DNA from: Rhynchospora pubera
Lineage: Eukaryota > Streptophyta > Magnoliopsida > Poales > Cyperaceae
Length of the DNA: 64,000 nt
Direction of reading: 5' to 3'
Assembly (NCBI GenBank): GCA_028095005.1
Contig: CM051460.1
Coordinates: forward strand, 235,060,742-235,124,741
This document shows, one piece after another, positions 46,000 to 59,900 of this stretch. Below the pieces are notes generated by a model. It was given only the letters and a program-made list of their open reading frames with translations, was not told the origin of the DNA and did not search any database. The translations under genes and the position numbers were made by a program. How positions within the stretch are numbered: the stretch's first letter is position 1; each line of letters begins with the position of its first letter.

Positions 46000-48900
46000 T
46001 AGACATGTCTAACGTAGACGACGGTGGCGAAAGTAGGAACTTTCGCTATCCGTTTCGCTAACATAGCGTAAGTACAAATTTTTTCGTTACTCGTTGCGTA
46101 TTTTGAACGGAAGTTAAAAAATTTTCGCTGATCGTTTCGCCTGGAATCGCGAAAAAAACGATCAACCGCGATCAAATTTAAATTTCACTGTGAAGACACA
46201 GTTCATATAAGATATGACAAAGAATAATTAAAAAAAATGCACTAAAATACTTAAAAAAAAAGCACAATAACAGAAGACTGTAAACACATGTTTCATTTAA
46301 AAAATACATCAAAATAATTTCATACTAATACCTAATTTAACAAGGGATTATTTCCATATGAATTATGGTGGTCTTAGTTATAAGTTCAAATCATTGGGGA
46401 GATATCAACAAACCCAATAATTCCGACTGACCCATCGAAATTACTAAGTAAGAGTCCCATCCCCTCGAACAAGCACTTGGCAATTTTGTACCCTTCGTCA
46501 TTGACCCATCCATATAGAATTAATCCCATTGTTAAATTAACAGACTCTCCTTAGTCCTATAGGCACCAAAATAAACAAAAAACCAACTGTTTCTTTATCA
46601 AAATAAAAAAAAAACAAACTTGCAATCACCATGTTCACCAAGTTCAACTGTTAAAAAATCATAACACAGAGATCATTCCATAATCTCATCAATTGCATCA
46701 TCATCTGCATCACCAAGTTCACCACCACTTTCTACATTAATATCAAACAAAATAGAAATTAGTAATAATTGAATTGAATTAAAATGGAAATTAATTATAA
46801 TTAAAAATAATACCAATCACTGCTGTCCTCAACCAATTCTGTGCACACACTAGAGCTTCAATGCTCTCATCATTCAATGAGCTTCTAGTTGGGCTAAGTG
46901 TTCTACCAGCAGTACTGAAGGTCGACTCTGATGCCACAGTACTAATTGGTACAGCCAATATGTCCCAAGCTAACTTAGACAAAACTGGATATTTAGGGGC
47001 TTTTAATTTCCACCATGACAAAATGTCAAAGTCATCATCCAAGCTACAAGGATCAAGTGGTTCAGATAGATACTGATCAAGCTCAGACAAGATGGAGTCA
47101 GCCTGTTTCTTATCATTCAAGAAATTTTTCAAACCAGCCCTTGAATCAGTTTCTTCCTTTGATCCACTAGAACTGAAAAGAAGACATTTTCAACTTTGAT
47201 TGCAACACACATAACAAAATAAAAAAAATATATACATATCAGATGTGCTAGTGGAGTACCTTGGTGCTGTACTTTGACTAGTTTGGCTTTGTGACTGTGG
47301 TTGTTTGTTGTTTGAGATCAAATACTCATTGAACAAATCATCAAAGCAAGTCTTCAAGTTGGTCATAAATGATTGCAACTCTTCAGGATGCAACATTTTG
47401 AAGTAGTACTCAACCACTGCTAGCTTACACCTTGGATCTAGAGAACAAGCAAGAACCAACAGAACACTTCCAATTTTCCAATACTTGTTCCACTTCTGGA
47501 ATATTTTTTGTCCCGTATTCACAACAAATGTATATGGACTACTATTCATTTTTTGAATATTCAGATAAACCTCACAGAAATCAGAAAAATACAAATTCAA
47601 GGTTGGATACTTGTCCCCACTCAATCTTAGAGTTGAATCATAGAAGACTTTCAAATGTCCATGTAGGGCTTTCACATGATCCCAATTCTGATCAGATGGA
47701 CAAAAAGAATAAGTCTTACCTAACTCTGCATACCTGATGATAGCATCCTTCAATTGTAATGCCAATTCCAGCATAATATATGTGGAGTTCCACCTGGTCT
47801 GCACATCCCATGCTGGTTTCTTATGAGGAGCATTTACCTAAAAATAAACATAGACAAGGTCTAATTGAAACACATTAAAATAACATTAAAATAAATGAAA
47901 TAAAAAATAAATTACCTGAGAAGCAGCTAACTTGAACTTCTCCATTCTAGGTTGTGAATGCTTAATAAATTTCATGGTTTCCCTTATGGCATCTATCTCA
48001 CCAGACATCACACTCAAACCATCTTGCACAATCAGATTTAAAATGTGGCATCCACATCTTAGATGAAAGATGTGACCATCACAAGGTAGGTTCTTTCTAA
48101 AATGACTCTTACTCAACAAGTCCTTGATGGCAGCATCATTTGCAGATGCATTGTCCAACACCAAACTAAAAGCTTTTTTGTCCAAGTTCCACAAAACTAA
48201 CATATTATAAATGGCTTCTGAAATGTGTTTTCCAGTGTGAGGAGAGGGCATTGGTGTAAAGCTGAGAAGTCTTTTCCTCAACTTCCAATTGTCATCAATA
48301 AAATGACAAGTGAGAGCCAATGAAAGCCCTATCTTTACCCTTACAAGTCCACAAATCACTAGCGAAACTAAACTTACAATCCATATTCCCAAGTAATTCA
48401 TACAATTTTAACTTCTCATCCTCATAAACACCCATATAATCTGACCTAAGTGTGGTCCTTGATGGCATTTTAAAACAAGGCTGCAGATCAGTTGCAAAAA
48501 CTTTCAAAAAATGATGTGTTGCACTGTTAAAAGGGTACTCATGGCCAATTACTATATTTGCCAAGTTTTTTCTACTTCTTTTCTGGTCAAATTGCCAAAC
48601 TGAAGGCTTGGGTTGACCTGACAATTATACAATACATTATACATATTAGTGCCAAATGCTAAGTAACAATTATACATTATTGGTGAAACTGACAAGTGCC
48701 AAGTGAGAAGTATACCTTCACCACTGCCAAGTGCAAGCAGTCTCTGCAAGGCATCAGGTTTCATCCTTTTTGTGGGTGGCATTTTTTTACAACCACCCTG
48801 ACAATGATGCAACAGTGAGCTAGTGCTCCTAGAGTTGCCTTGCAAATATTCAATGCCACAATACTTACAAGTGGCTGTATAGTCACCATGTTCATCTTTC

Positions 48901-50565
48901 TCTGTACTATCAAAGTGTTCCCACACTTTTGATTTCCTAGGATTTTTCCTCTTTTTTTTTGCTGCTGAATCAGCATTATCAGCAGTAGGTTGAGGTTCAT
49001 TTGGGGTTGGAGTACCAGTACCACCATCAGCATTTGGGGTTGGGGTACCAGTACCACCATCAGCCAGTTCAGCATCAATTTGGATCTTTTCAATTTCCTC
49101 TGCAGTTTCAAAATGCAATCCTGGTCCCATACTATAAATTGGAAGCAATCAAGTCATACATACCAGATTACTAGAGATATAATCTTAAACAGTTCAACTT
49201 GCTCTCTACTCTACATAACCATAACATGCTTGCAAAGGTGTGTCATGGGAGACATCCACGCCTGGCAACTATGAAACAAGGCACATAGCAAGCACAATTG
49301 CACAAAGATTCAAAGTTTCAAACACACAAAGCAGAAGCATACAACATATAAATAACATTAACAAGCACACATATGAGTGGCATTAACATACTGTCAGGAA
49401 TGGATGTTTCCCATGCCACACGCCAATAACAAGCAGAAGTATTAAAAACATAAAAAAAAAATCATACTCATCATCTATTAGATCAAAATCTTCCTCTTGC
49501 ACACTCCCTCTCTCTGAGTCAGCCATGTCAGGGTACTTTGAGATTTATGTAAATTTTCTACAATTACAAAGAGTCATAGAACACAACAAGAAAAGAATTA
49601 AAACCCAAAAAAAAATAAACAACTAATAAAATTAAAATCAAAATAGAAGTTATGAAGTTAATACCTTTCTGTCTTTCTTTACTTTCGTTCTTCTTTTTTT
49701 CCTACAAAGAAGAAGAAGTAAAATTAAACTTAAGTTAAGAACTAATAGATAAAAAAATCGGAAAAAATTAAAATAAGATAGAAAATCAGAGAAGAAATAC
49801 CTTTCTCTCTCTCTCTCTTCCTCTTTTCCTTCCTTCCTTCCTTTCTGCCTTGTTTCTTCATCTTATAACTTATATAGCCAACAAACCCTGACTGATCGAC
49901 TACTCTGTCACCAGTCTCACAAAAACTAGCAATCATTAACCTTTCTCAAGCCTTTTAAGCTACCAAGCCTACACTTAATCTAAGATTTTGGAAACCAAGA
50001 GACAGAGAGTACTAATCAGTCTAGGGTTTCGATAGTAATGATGAGGATTTCATCGAAACCAACAGAAAAGGAGGAAAATCAAACATCGAGATGACTCGAT
50101 GTCATCAATCGTCAATCATCAGCTCTCCAAGAGCATGCGTGAGAGAGAGAGAGAGAGACAGAGAAGATAGACAGGGAAGATAGAGAGACAAAAGGAGATC
50201 TCGAATCGACAGAGGCAACTGAAAAGACATGGCGCCGCTTCAGAGAGAGAGAGGCGGAGAAAAATAAATTAGGGTTTGATCTCTCTCTCCCCAGTGGGCC
50301 AATATCAATATATATACATAAATTATATTAATTATGTTAAATAATTTAATATTAATTAATATAATAAATAATAACGCGTTTTCGCGAAAGTATACGAAAC
50401 GAAAGGACATAATTTCGTAAATCGTTACGCTAAACTCACGAAACCAGAAAACCTTCCGTAGATCGTTTCGCTAACCCTGACGAAATCAGAAAACCTTTCA
50501 TAGATCGTTCCGCAGCAGACGAAACGCACGGAATTACGTAATTATTTTTTCGTTGTGCAGGCCTA
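46000..50565 (-). mobile_element. Full-length hAT-superfamily transposon with 8-bp target duplication
   Basis: GCTGGAGA occurs directly outside both ends (45992-45999 and 50566-50573), the 8-bp duplication typical of hAT. Left end TAGACATGTCTAACG and complemented right end TAGGCCTGCACAACG form short imperfect inverted repeats (10 of 15 match). Subterminal regions on both sides (46020-46165, 50370-50530) are packed with CGTTTCG/CGAAACG and TTTCGCTAAC motifs, as expected for transposase binding sites. The element encodes one transposase on the minus strand. Confidence 0.92.
46673..49526 (-). pseudogene. hAT transposase (BED finger, dimerisation domain), 6 exons with one +1 frameshift
   Basis: Minus-strand exons: 49468-49526, 48716-49131, 47916-48617, 47236-47837, 46814-47172, 46673-46731. 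All have GT-AG borders and frames fit, except exon 3, which is one base too long. Near 48316-48320 an extra G separates KGKDRAFI from LALTCHFIDDNWKLRKRL and shifts the frame. Without it the product would be about 731 aa. Features: a duplicated ADGGTGTPTPN segment near residues 43-64, a basic patch, a BED zinc finger (WEHF..., CKYC, LLHHC; about 90-134), the RNase H-like core (FASDLWT, LVLDNASANDAA, CGCHILNLIVQDGL), and a C-terminal dimerisation domain (WWKLKAPKYPVLSKLA, ASESTFSTAGR). It resembles plant RICESLEEPER/DAYSLEEPER-type proteins. It could be active if the extra base is an assembly error. Confidence 0.88.
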
Positions 50566-51602
50566 GCTGGAGAGGATCCTCTTCCTGTTGCTGCCGTGTC
50601 AACTCAGGCATTTTACAAAAGGTCGCTGTTCCACCATTTCTTTTTTTTTGGGTGTCTTTAGAAGTACTTCCAAATGTATCAATTCAGTTCCTAAATTATT
50701 GAATTCATGTATAAAATACAGTTTTACATTGATATTCATATCATCTAATTTACAGGAGGGGTTGGTATTGATGCATCAAGATTCAAGAGTAAAGAAATAT
50801 ATATAATGTAAGAAACATGTACTATGCTAGATGTATGAAGGCAAACTCTTATTACAGTTTTACCTTTTTCATAAGTTGTTATTCTACTTCCTTTTAAAGG
50901 CGCTGAAAACGTTGAATTGCATGATTACCTACAGTAAAAAAAAAAAGAAAAGAAAAAGAAAATGAGCTTGGATACCATCAAATAATACACTGCTCTTTGA
51001 CTTCCTACGATTTAATGGGTTCGGTCCCGGATGGATAATTATGAATTATCAAGTCATTAACCAAATCTGCATTTTCAGTGGAAATTTAATTGCAAGCACA
51101 TGAGAAACACGTGATCGCTTCATTCTTTTGCCGACCTGCAGTGCTTGCTGGAGCTGGACTGTCTCTCTCAGACAAAATCTTCTATTTCATGAAAAATTGA
51201 TTGTGAACTTAACTGTCCATAAATTCAAGTAAAATATTTTGAAAAATATCAAAGACGAACTTGATAGAAAACGGACCTCCCACCTCCTAATCTAGGTCTG
51301 GTTTTGAACTTGTCAAGAGCATCAACAACTTATTTTTTTCCAAAACGAAAAAGAAAGAAAATCTGCCAAGACCTCTTGTTTCTCAAAAAATTTTACAAAT
51401 ATGTAAAAATAATTGTACTAGATGTAATTTTCTACCTTTAGATGTTCCAAAATTTTTATTACACTATATTTATTGTCATTTAATTTCAACGCTCAACAGA
51501 AATTTATGAAAAATAAGAGCTTTGCGAATATATTAAAGAGTTGTTTGTTAATGATGTATGATTCAGTACTGTAAACTGCGACGTGTCGCGAGTCGTGACT
51601 AT

Positions 51603-51759
51603 GGGTGCGTTTGGATGAGAGAAGAAGAAGAGGAAGAAGGAAGATGGGAAGAAAAAAAATTATAAATAATTTAAATTCTTCACAAAATTACACACTTCCC
51701 AATACTTATTTCCACTTCTTCCCTTCTTCCCTTCTTTCCACACCTATCCAAACGCACCC
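51603..51759. mobile_element. MITE, GGGTGCGTTTGGAT family, TAT target duplication
   Basis: Left GGGTGCGTTTGGATGAG, right CTATCCAAACGCACCC, flanked by TAT (51600-51602, 51760-51762). Interior ACACTTCCCAATACTTATTT and GAAGAAGAGG tracts, like 29609-29758. Confidence 0.82.
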
Positions 51760-52775
51760 TATATGAGAATATTATTTGACATGGTACCTCTTGCACGTAA
51801 CATTGTCAAACATCGAACGGACTAGACATGACATAAATAAATATTTAATATTTTTTATGTAATTTTTTAATTATTTTAATTTAGCAAAGAATATATTTTT
51901 TCTCAACTACGTTATTAAAATTTAAATTTTAGTACAAGCTTTCTATATTTTTTCCCTTTTTAAAATCAAACGTAATATTGTTAATCAGGGCATAACTCGT
52001 TCGTGTGAGAAGATCATTTTGGAAACCTAATTTCAGTCGAAGTAAAAACGTTTCTTCGTTCACTCACGAACCAAAAAGGAAGGGGGGAAAAAAGATCAAG
52101 ATTAACACAATTTTTTGTTTTTACTTTTTTTTTTTCTGTTCCTTCGATTTTTCTTCATTCATTTCAAATTACAAAAATTAAAGTACAAACTTAATTGTCC
52201 TGATTTTTAAGAAGAACATAATATTGTAGTGATCTCATTATCAGAACTTGGATACTAGAATTAAATAAGCTATTATGCAAAAACGCCCTTTAAAATCTAA
52301 AAGTCCTTTAATCAAACACAAATCTAATTAGTTATTATGACCTGCGCTACATTGCCTAATAGAGGTTTTTGTGTTACTAGGTAATGAGGATCGGGTAGAC
52401 GGGTAGTACACTATACTAGATATGGCATTCGCAGTTTTATTGTATTATTATTTTTTTAGATGATAATAATTCAGCATAAACTATCTTAGTTTCGACGCGC
52501 TATATATATTTTAATGATAATAATTCAGTACGAATTATCTTAAAATAATGACCGACACAACTATTTTTAATATATTTAATAAAAATAAAACTATTTTAAT
52601 TATGGAAGATCCAAAAAATAGAAAACAATATTTACCTAATGTAAAAACGGGTCAAAAATAGAGAAAAAAATTACGGGATTTAATTAATATCTTAGATTGC
52701 TCTTAAAATAAATAAATAAATATAATATGGTAACACCGCCGTGCAGAAAAGAGCAAGCTTCAGTGCTTCACTAAT

Positions 52776-52919
52776 GGCTCCGTTTGGATAAGGTGTGGGA
52801 AGAAGGAAAGAAGTGAGAAGAAGTATTGGGAAGTGTGTATACCTTTGTGAAGAATTTGGATTGTTTATAATAAATTTATTCCTTATTCTCTTCTTCCCAA
52901 ATGGAATCCAAACGGAGCC
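52776..52919. mobile_element. MITE, GGCTCCGTTTGGAT family
   Basis: Left GGCTCCGTTTGGATAAGG, right GAATCCAAACGGAGCC. Interior GGGAAGTGTGTATACC. The flanks do not show an obvious target duplication. Confidence 0.7.
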
Positions 52920-53768
52920 TTTATGTGGACGGAAGTCAGAGTTTTCTATTTTGCATGTCATATGATATATATCGTGACAAACAACATTTGTAAATCTTCT
53001 CTTTTCAAATTATATTCTATAATAGGAATATTTATTCAACGTGTGAGCAAATAAAAATAAAAAATATTTATACTTCAACAAAAATAATAATCAACATATC
53101 CACATTGGAATAATAAAATATATATATTTCTAAAAATAAAATTATTTGAAAAATTACATGTGAGAAAATTTTACATTTGTGCTCTCTTCTCAAAATGTAA
53201 AAAAACATTAATATTCTAATAAATGTTCTTTTTATGTTAGATGAAAAATCAATAGTAATTTATCTTTTCATTTGAACATTATCATCTAGCCACAAATCAA
53301 ATCAAGTTTTAAAAATCAATGATCTAGATTTTATTTTTAAATTGGTGGATACATTTTTGTTCTTACCATTTTTACATAATTGTTGGATTAATGTTTATGA
53401 AGAATACGATATGATGAGTCCTCATGCTACACGACATCGTGCATTTTATTTACTCAAAACCTTATATAAAATAATTGTTTTACTTCGGATTGTCGCAAAA
53501 AGTTTTATTTTATTTTATGGTTTTACTTTATTGTATTCTTTTGATGGTCCCCGAGTACTGCAGAAGGATGTAAACGTATCTGATTGATATATATCTTAAA
53601 TCACGTCGGAGACTCGGATATATATATTGGAGCATCCGTAAAGATGTGCAACAATAATATCTTATTGTTAATCCATCGTCTATTATTAAATTATTACAAT
53701 CACTGTCTGCATGTATGCACAATTGCACATCTTGTAATCTAGATCAATTGATAAAAATCTTTTCTCTA

Positions 53769-53905
53769 TGGCTCCGTTTGAATAGGTGTGGGAAGAAGAG
53801 AAGAAGGGAAGAAGTGGGAAGAAGTATTGAGAAGTGTGTAATTTTGTAAAGAGTTTGGATTGTTTATAATTTATTTATTCTCTTCTTCCTTCTTCTTACT
53901 TCTTC
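53769..53905. mobile_element. Truncated MITE, GGCTCCGTTTG family
   Basis: Left end GGCTCCGTTTGAATAGG and interior GAAGTGTGTAATTTTG as in the neighbours. The right terminal repeat is absent after CTTCTTACTTCTTC. Confidence 0.6.
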
Positions 53906-54072
53906 TCAACGACAAAATAGTCAATTATTTTATGTTGTGATTTGTAAAGTACAAGGACAAAATAGTCAATTATTTTATTCTCATGTCCTATTCCTAGCTC
54001 TCGAGTTGGAGTAAGTAAACTATTAATCTTAACTTTCTCCTCCCTCCCCTCCCCTTCCCTCATCCTCTCTAA

Positions 54073-54261
54073 GGCTTCGTTTGGATGGCTTCTTTCCGAA
54101 ATAAGGAATAAGGAATAATCACTTTTTACCAATAAATTTATTTCTAACCATCCAAACTCTTCACAAAAGTTACGCACTTCCCAATAAATTTATCCCTTCT
54201 CAATAAATTTCTTCCCTTCTTCCTTCTTCCTACTTTATTCTCAACACATCCAAACGGAGCC
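54073..54261. mobile_element. Tourist-like MITE, GGCTCCGTTTGGATGG family, TAA target duplication
   Basis: Left GGCTTCGTTTGGATGG, right CATCCAAACGGAGCC, flanked by TAA (54070-54072, 54262-54264). Same length (189 bp) and interior as 41829-42017 and 54871-55059. Confidence 0.85.
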
Positions 54262-54870
54262 TAATATATGCCGTTGTGGAGCCTAAGGTGTCCAAAAATA
54301 ATTTTGAAGTATTCGGAGAATATATTTGACTAAATCGTCAGCAAGAATAATTATGTTATGTATAATTCATCGAAGTTATAAAAAGTATTACAAGTTTTCC
54401 AAAACCAATTATATATCACCAGATGGATTATGAAGGGAAAAAAAAAGAAACTAACATGGTTTGGTCGTTCTAACTAAATAATATTAAAATCAGTTTTACG
54501 TACCAAATTGACAGCAGGTATGGTTTCCGGAGCTCTTGATGATTACCGAATAATTTTTTAACTGTCACGCATGAACCTTTACATTTGAGGCAGCACAAAT
54601 GAAAATATTAAGATAAGCATTAGCTGGTGACAGAACTTTATTATCTTTGTCATTGAATTGTTCTCCACTAATCGTTAAAAGTTGTTCCAATTAAGTTGCT
54701 TCTGAAATGAATTTCCACATTTCTTCATCTACACACAAAATGAAATGTTAATGTCACTGCTCACTTTTGAAAAAAAAATCTTATCCTGCAAATAAATTGT
54801 CCATATTAGCACGAAAACACATCTATGGTACAAACTAATTCTCATATGATCATACTATTGTTTTCTTTAC

Positions 54871-55059
54871 GGCTCCGTTTGGATGGCTTTTTTCCGGAAT
54901 AAAGAATAAGAAATAATCACTTTTTACCAATAAATTTATTTCTAACCATCCAAAATCTTCACAAAAGTTACACACTTCCTAATAAATTTACCCATTTCCA
55001 ATAAATTTCTTCCCTTCTTTCTTCTTCCTACCTTATTCTCAACACATCCAAACGGAGCC
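54871..55059. mobile_element. Tourist-like MITE, GGCTCCGTTTGGATGG family
   Basis: Left GGCTCCGTTTGGATGGC, right CATCCAAACGGAGCC. 189 bp like its relatives. The right flank is TTA; the left flank is TTAC, so one base is off. Confidence 0.8.
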
Positions 55060-56922
55060 TTACTGTAGGTTAATGTAAATTCTCTACTTAGAATAATTTT
55101 AAATAAAAATTTTAGTACCCAAGTTTGCAACCGAACAAAAACTATTAGTGACTTGAAAGAAATTTTATCGCACGGATTTTATTTCTTACTCATGCAACTT
55201 TCCATTTGACACACAACATCAACTTCATTGTTACAAATGAAAACACCGTTTATTTCTCAGTTCTATGACACATCAATTGTCCTTTTAACATATTATAATA
55301 TAATGGTGCAAGCTGTTGAGATGGCAGCATTGTTATCCAGACGCAATGACTCGTAGATTCTACAAGAAGTTAATAATAAAAAAAAAACCTATGGAGGGAC
55401 GGAATAATTAAAAAGCAATTTACTAGTTCGACCTAAAAAGGCTCTATCTCTCTCTCCCCCCCGCCACGCCAAAACCTATGCTTCCTTTTTATCATATCCA
55501 GACATAAGATGTAAAATAATTTATAAACTTATAAAGATATTCATTTAAAACTGCCCTTGCTATTTTCAAAGTCTTTCGAATTTCGATTAATAAAAAAAAT
55601 GAATAACATAAAACTGTCCTAAGGTTTAATTTCACATATTGCTTTTCAAATGTAAAAAGGCAACAATAATGTTAATTCTGGTTAAAATAACAGTTTCTAG
55701 AGAGTTTGAATAACCAATTTAGAGGTGTAGATAAATGTTGATAACCATTAAAAAAAAGTCAGATCGGGAGATGAATTTAGAAGAATAGGTTATATTTTAA
55801 TTTTTTTTTTCGTTTGTTAATTTGACAGAGGCCATCATCAAGTAAAAAAAAAGTGTGTTATTTTAAAATTTGACAGTCGATCGATTGATGAAAGTCAAAA
55901 TCTAAAAATGTGTGTTACTTTACGGTAAGTTACATAGTAAAGGGAATAATAACTTTATATTAAAAATCGCAAATTCTAAATTCAAACGGTCGAACTGAGC
56001 TCATTTTTCATATCAATAAAATTTCTCCTCTACCAATAAATAGTATTAAAAAAATATGATCTTAACAAACTTTCGAAATTTAGAGCCCATTTATTGACGA
56101 CAACTTTTAATTTTGAAAATTGACTTTTTAAAATAAAGCGAACCATTTCTTCAACTATGCTACATACATATATAAAATTTGAAATTTACTATTATAATTT
56201 ACTGAATTAAATTAGAAATTTACAGATATTAAAAGTAAAAATTGGGCAAAGGACAGCAACGACAGAGAAAGCAGAATCGTTATATTAGTTAATAAATCCC
56301 AGAAAATGTCCACTTTCATTAAATGGCATAATTAATTTTCTTTATTGAGCTGAGAAATAAATTCTACCAACAAATCCTACACGCACAGATGGTTACAGAA
56401 GCTTAGCCCTAACAAAACAGAACAACGCCATTACAGGGAAAGGTAAATAAATCTAACAAATTAGAACAGAAATATAATACTAAGTTGTATGAAGTTGAAA
56501 CAAACAAACAACCCCGCAATCCAAAGTCCGGACCACCCCATGAGAAGAGAAATGTTCTTCTGTGTTTAAAATTTGTCCAATTGTTTTAGTAACCAAAATA
56601 AATAAATAAAAAAAAAAGAAAACAAAACTTGTAAAACAATGCAAGGCGAGTTATGATTATCACGTCCCACCACCACCACCTCCATCTCCACCTCCACCTC
56701 TCCTAACAAGCAACAAACCAAACCCTCCTTTCCTTCAATCCAACTCCAATCCAAAAAAGAAAAAAAAGTTTCAAATCAAACAAATTCCTAATTGCCCAAT
56801 TTCCCAATTCCCACTTCCCCATGGCGTAAAGACCCAATATCTTATTTGCCATTTTTACACCCTTTGGGAGGGGACCCATAAACCCACCCACTCACTCACT
56901 ACCCACCACCCACTCACCCGCC

Positions 56923-59900
56923 ATGGCGGAAGTGGCGCTTCGGTCCCCTTCTCTTTCCAATGATGGCGCTGTTTCAGCTACCCATTTAAGCAGCGACGAA
57001 GACAGGAGGAAGCGAACCAACCCAACAAGGAGAAGCCTCGCGCTACAAGTACAAGAGGCGCACAGCGCGGAGCAGGATTGGTCTTTCTGGGCTCTCTTGT
57101 TTGATCTCGTCAGGAGGTCTGTGTTTGGGTGCAAAACGGAGGGAGGAGGAGGAGACGACGGACACAGGTCGATGGAGATCGGCTGGCCTACCGATGTCCA
57201 ACACGTGGCGCATGTCACCTTCGATCGGTTCCATGGGTTTCTCGGTTTGCCTGTTGAGTTTGAGCCTGAGGTGCCTCGCCGTGCGCCTAGCGCTAGGTTA
57301 TCATCCCCCCTTTGCCCTACTCTCTTGCTTTGGTTTATGAGATTTTGGGAAATTGACTATGTTTTTCAATTGTTTTGGTTCCTGATTTTGAAATGTACCT
57401 AGCTTTTGGGTTTGAAAAACAAATGTTTGCATAAAAGAAGAAAGCAAACTTTAGATTTTCTTTGGAGAATAACTAATTAGGTCCTTTTCTAGTACTATGT
57501 TGGTTGTGAACATCAATGTGGGTATAAAGAATTAAAAGGGGGAAATATATAAAACCTTTTTGTGTATCTTTCACTGTAGAATTTTTTCCTTTATTCATTT
57601 TGGATATGTTTCAATTAGTAAGTCTTTTGTTTTTTATACAACTTCTTTTGTACTTCCAAAGCTTTTCTGTTCTTCACTCTTTTGTTTTTTTTTTTCAATA
57701 TTCTCCAAAAATCTTAATACGGGTTTATAAGTTTCGCACAAGTTGGTTTTTGATGTTTGACCCTTTTAATTGCAAGTGAGTTTTTTTTTTTTTTACTGAT
57801 GTTCATAGAATATATGTTTGTGTCCAGGTTTTCAAAGTATGCTATGGCTTTACTGTAAAATGCCTAATCAATTTTGTATTTGAATGGAAGAGGTCATGGC
57901 ATCATGCTACCAAGGAATTATGGCATCTATGCATGCACCATAGTTCTTGTTTTTAATCAAGTCATGTTGATCTTTTTACTATTTTCTGTTAAAACTTTTG
58001 CAGTGTCAAATGTGAATGAAAATTTTATCATTATATGAATCTGTCAATTAAAGTTCAATAATAGATGTCAAATTACAGGGTTGTTCTCAAACCATACAGT
58101 GTCAAATTTGATAAAAAGGATAATTTCATATGAAAGCATAATAAAGCTGTATGCCTATATCTATGGGAAACATACCTAAATAATAGTTGGTAATGGTATG
58201 AGGTATGAAGAATAATATGTTAAATACTTATCTACTTTAGAAAGACTTTAATATTGCACAAATTCATAATTTATGTTATTTATGCAGAGGAACCAAGATT
58301 GTATACACTAGGTGTATGATTGTCTTTTTCCAACATGATGTACTTTCATACAAACTGGCCATTTTTGCAGTAGTTTATCTTTATATCTATGTAAAGTCAC
58401 TGTGGTTTGTTTTACCTTCATTCTCTTAGGTTTGTTCTTATTCCTGACTGAATTATGATTATTCGGTCTTGTTTCATCAATTAGCCTAAAAACTTCAATA
58501 TTTGTTTGTTTTCTTTGTTTGTTTGCTGTATATTGTATTATTTTCTTATAGAGAAATGGATGAGGGTAGAAGAGTAAATCAGATGTTAAGTTGGCCCTTC
58601 TATTAATATTTGAGTATCATCCTAAGCAGAAATAAGCCTAACTTGCAAACAATAGAAATGTTGAGTGGGTTTTGGACAAAACAAGAAATCCTTTTTCTCT
58701 TTAGAAACTTGGATCCTTTGCGCACTCTATTGTTGTGCAGTTTTATTTGGTCTATTGACCAAGACAGAACAAAAATTGTACCATATAGTGTATTATATTA
58801 CTTGAAAATTGAGCACAATATGGTCATTTCTGTTTTCTTGTACAGTATAAATCAATGCTAGGTTATGTTTCCAATTACAGTTGGGAAAGAGAAGTGCCAG
58901 TTTGATAAGTAAACTGCTAACCTTTTTTGTGTGTGCTATGTGCAGTGCAAATGTATTTGGTGTGTCGACCGAGTCCATGCAATGCTCATATGATTCTAGG
59001 GGAAACAGTATACCAACCATTCTCTTACTCATGCAACGGCGTCTCTACGAACAAGCTGGCCTTCGGGTATTACCTTTTTCCCTCCTTATTACTGGAACCT
59101 TCCCTAAAGTGCAATCAACTTATGAGAAACAGCTCAGATAAGTATAAATAAATAAAAATACATTTATATAATGCGACTGGCTATCGCTATGGTAATGGGA
59201 CTGCAGTCCTTGGGATAAAATTTGATATATAAAATTCTTATAATTGGCAGAAAAAAGAGGTAATACTGATTGTTTATAATTTATGATTTCTTAATAATGT
59301 CAGGCAGAAGGAATATTCAGAATAAATGCTGAGAATAGCCAGGAGGAATTCGTGAGAGATCAGCTTAACAGGGGCATTGTGCCAGATGGTATTGATGTGC
59401 ACTGCTTGGCTGGTCTGATCAAGGTAGAGTTTATTACACCCAGTTACTGAAATTTATAGTTCATTTGGTTGAATTTCAATAACATTTAGCATTAAACTTT
59501 TTCCTTCTTGATATGTAGCTGATCAATGAACTCTTTCTTAAAATCAAATCATGTTGTGTAGGCATGGTTCAGGGAGCTTCCACGGGGTGTTCTGGACTCA
59601 ATCCCTCCAGAACTGGTGATGCAGTGCCAGACAGAGGATGACTGCAAGCGGGTGGCCAAGTGCCTGCCCCCAACTGAGGCGGCACTGCTTGACTGGGCCA
59701 TTAATCTCATGGCAGATGTTGTGCAGGAGGAGCAGATCAATAAGATGAGCGCCCGCAATATTGCAATGGTCTTTGCCCCCAACATGACCCAGGTTTGCAC
59801 CACTAAAAGGACTATTTCCTTGCTCTTCTTTTTCCCTTCTCTCTACCAAATGTACTTTATTAGAGGCTTTAGTGGAAATTCTAGATGATAGTCGAGAAAT

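Larger units (their letters stand above)
50574..56400. other. Large intergenic region with several MITEs, no gene seen
   Basis: AT-rich with short chance frames only. Five or six MITEs are listed separately. 55000-56400 contains many poly-A/T tracts. 56400-56922 becomes GC-richer and is the presumed promoter and leader of the RhoGAP gene, with a CCACCACCACCTCC-type pyrimidine-rich tract at 56668-56702. Confidence 0.55.
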
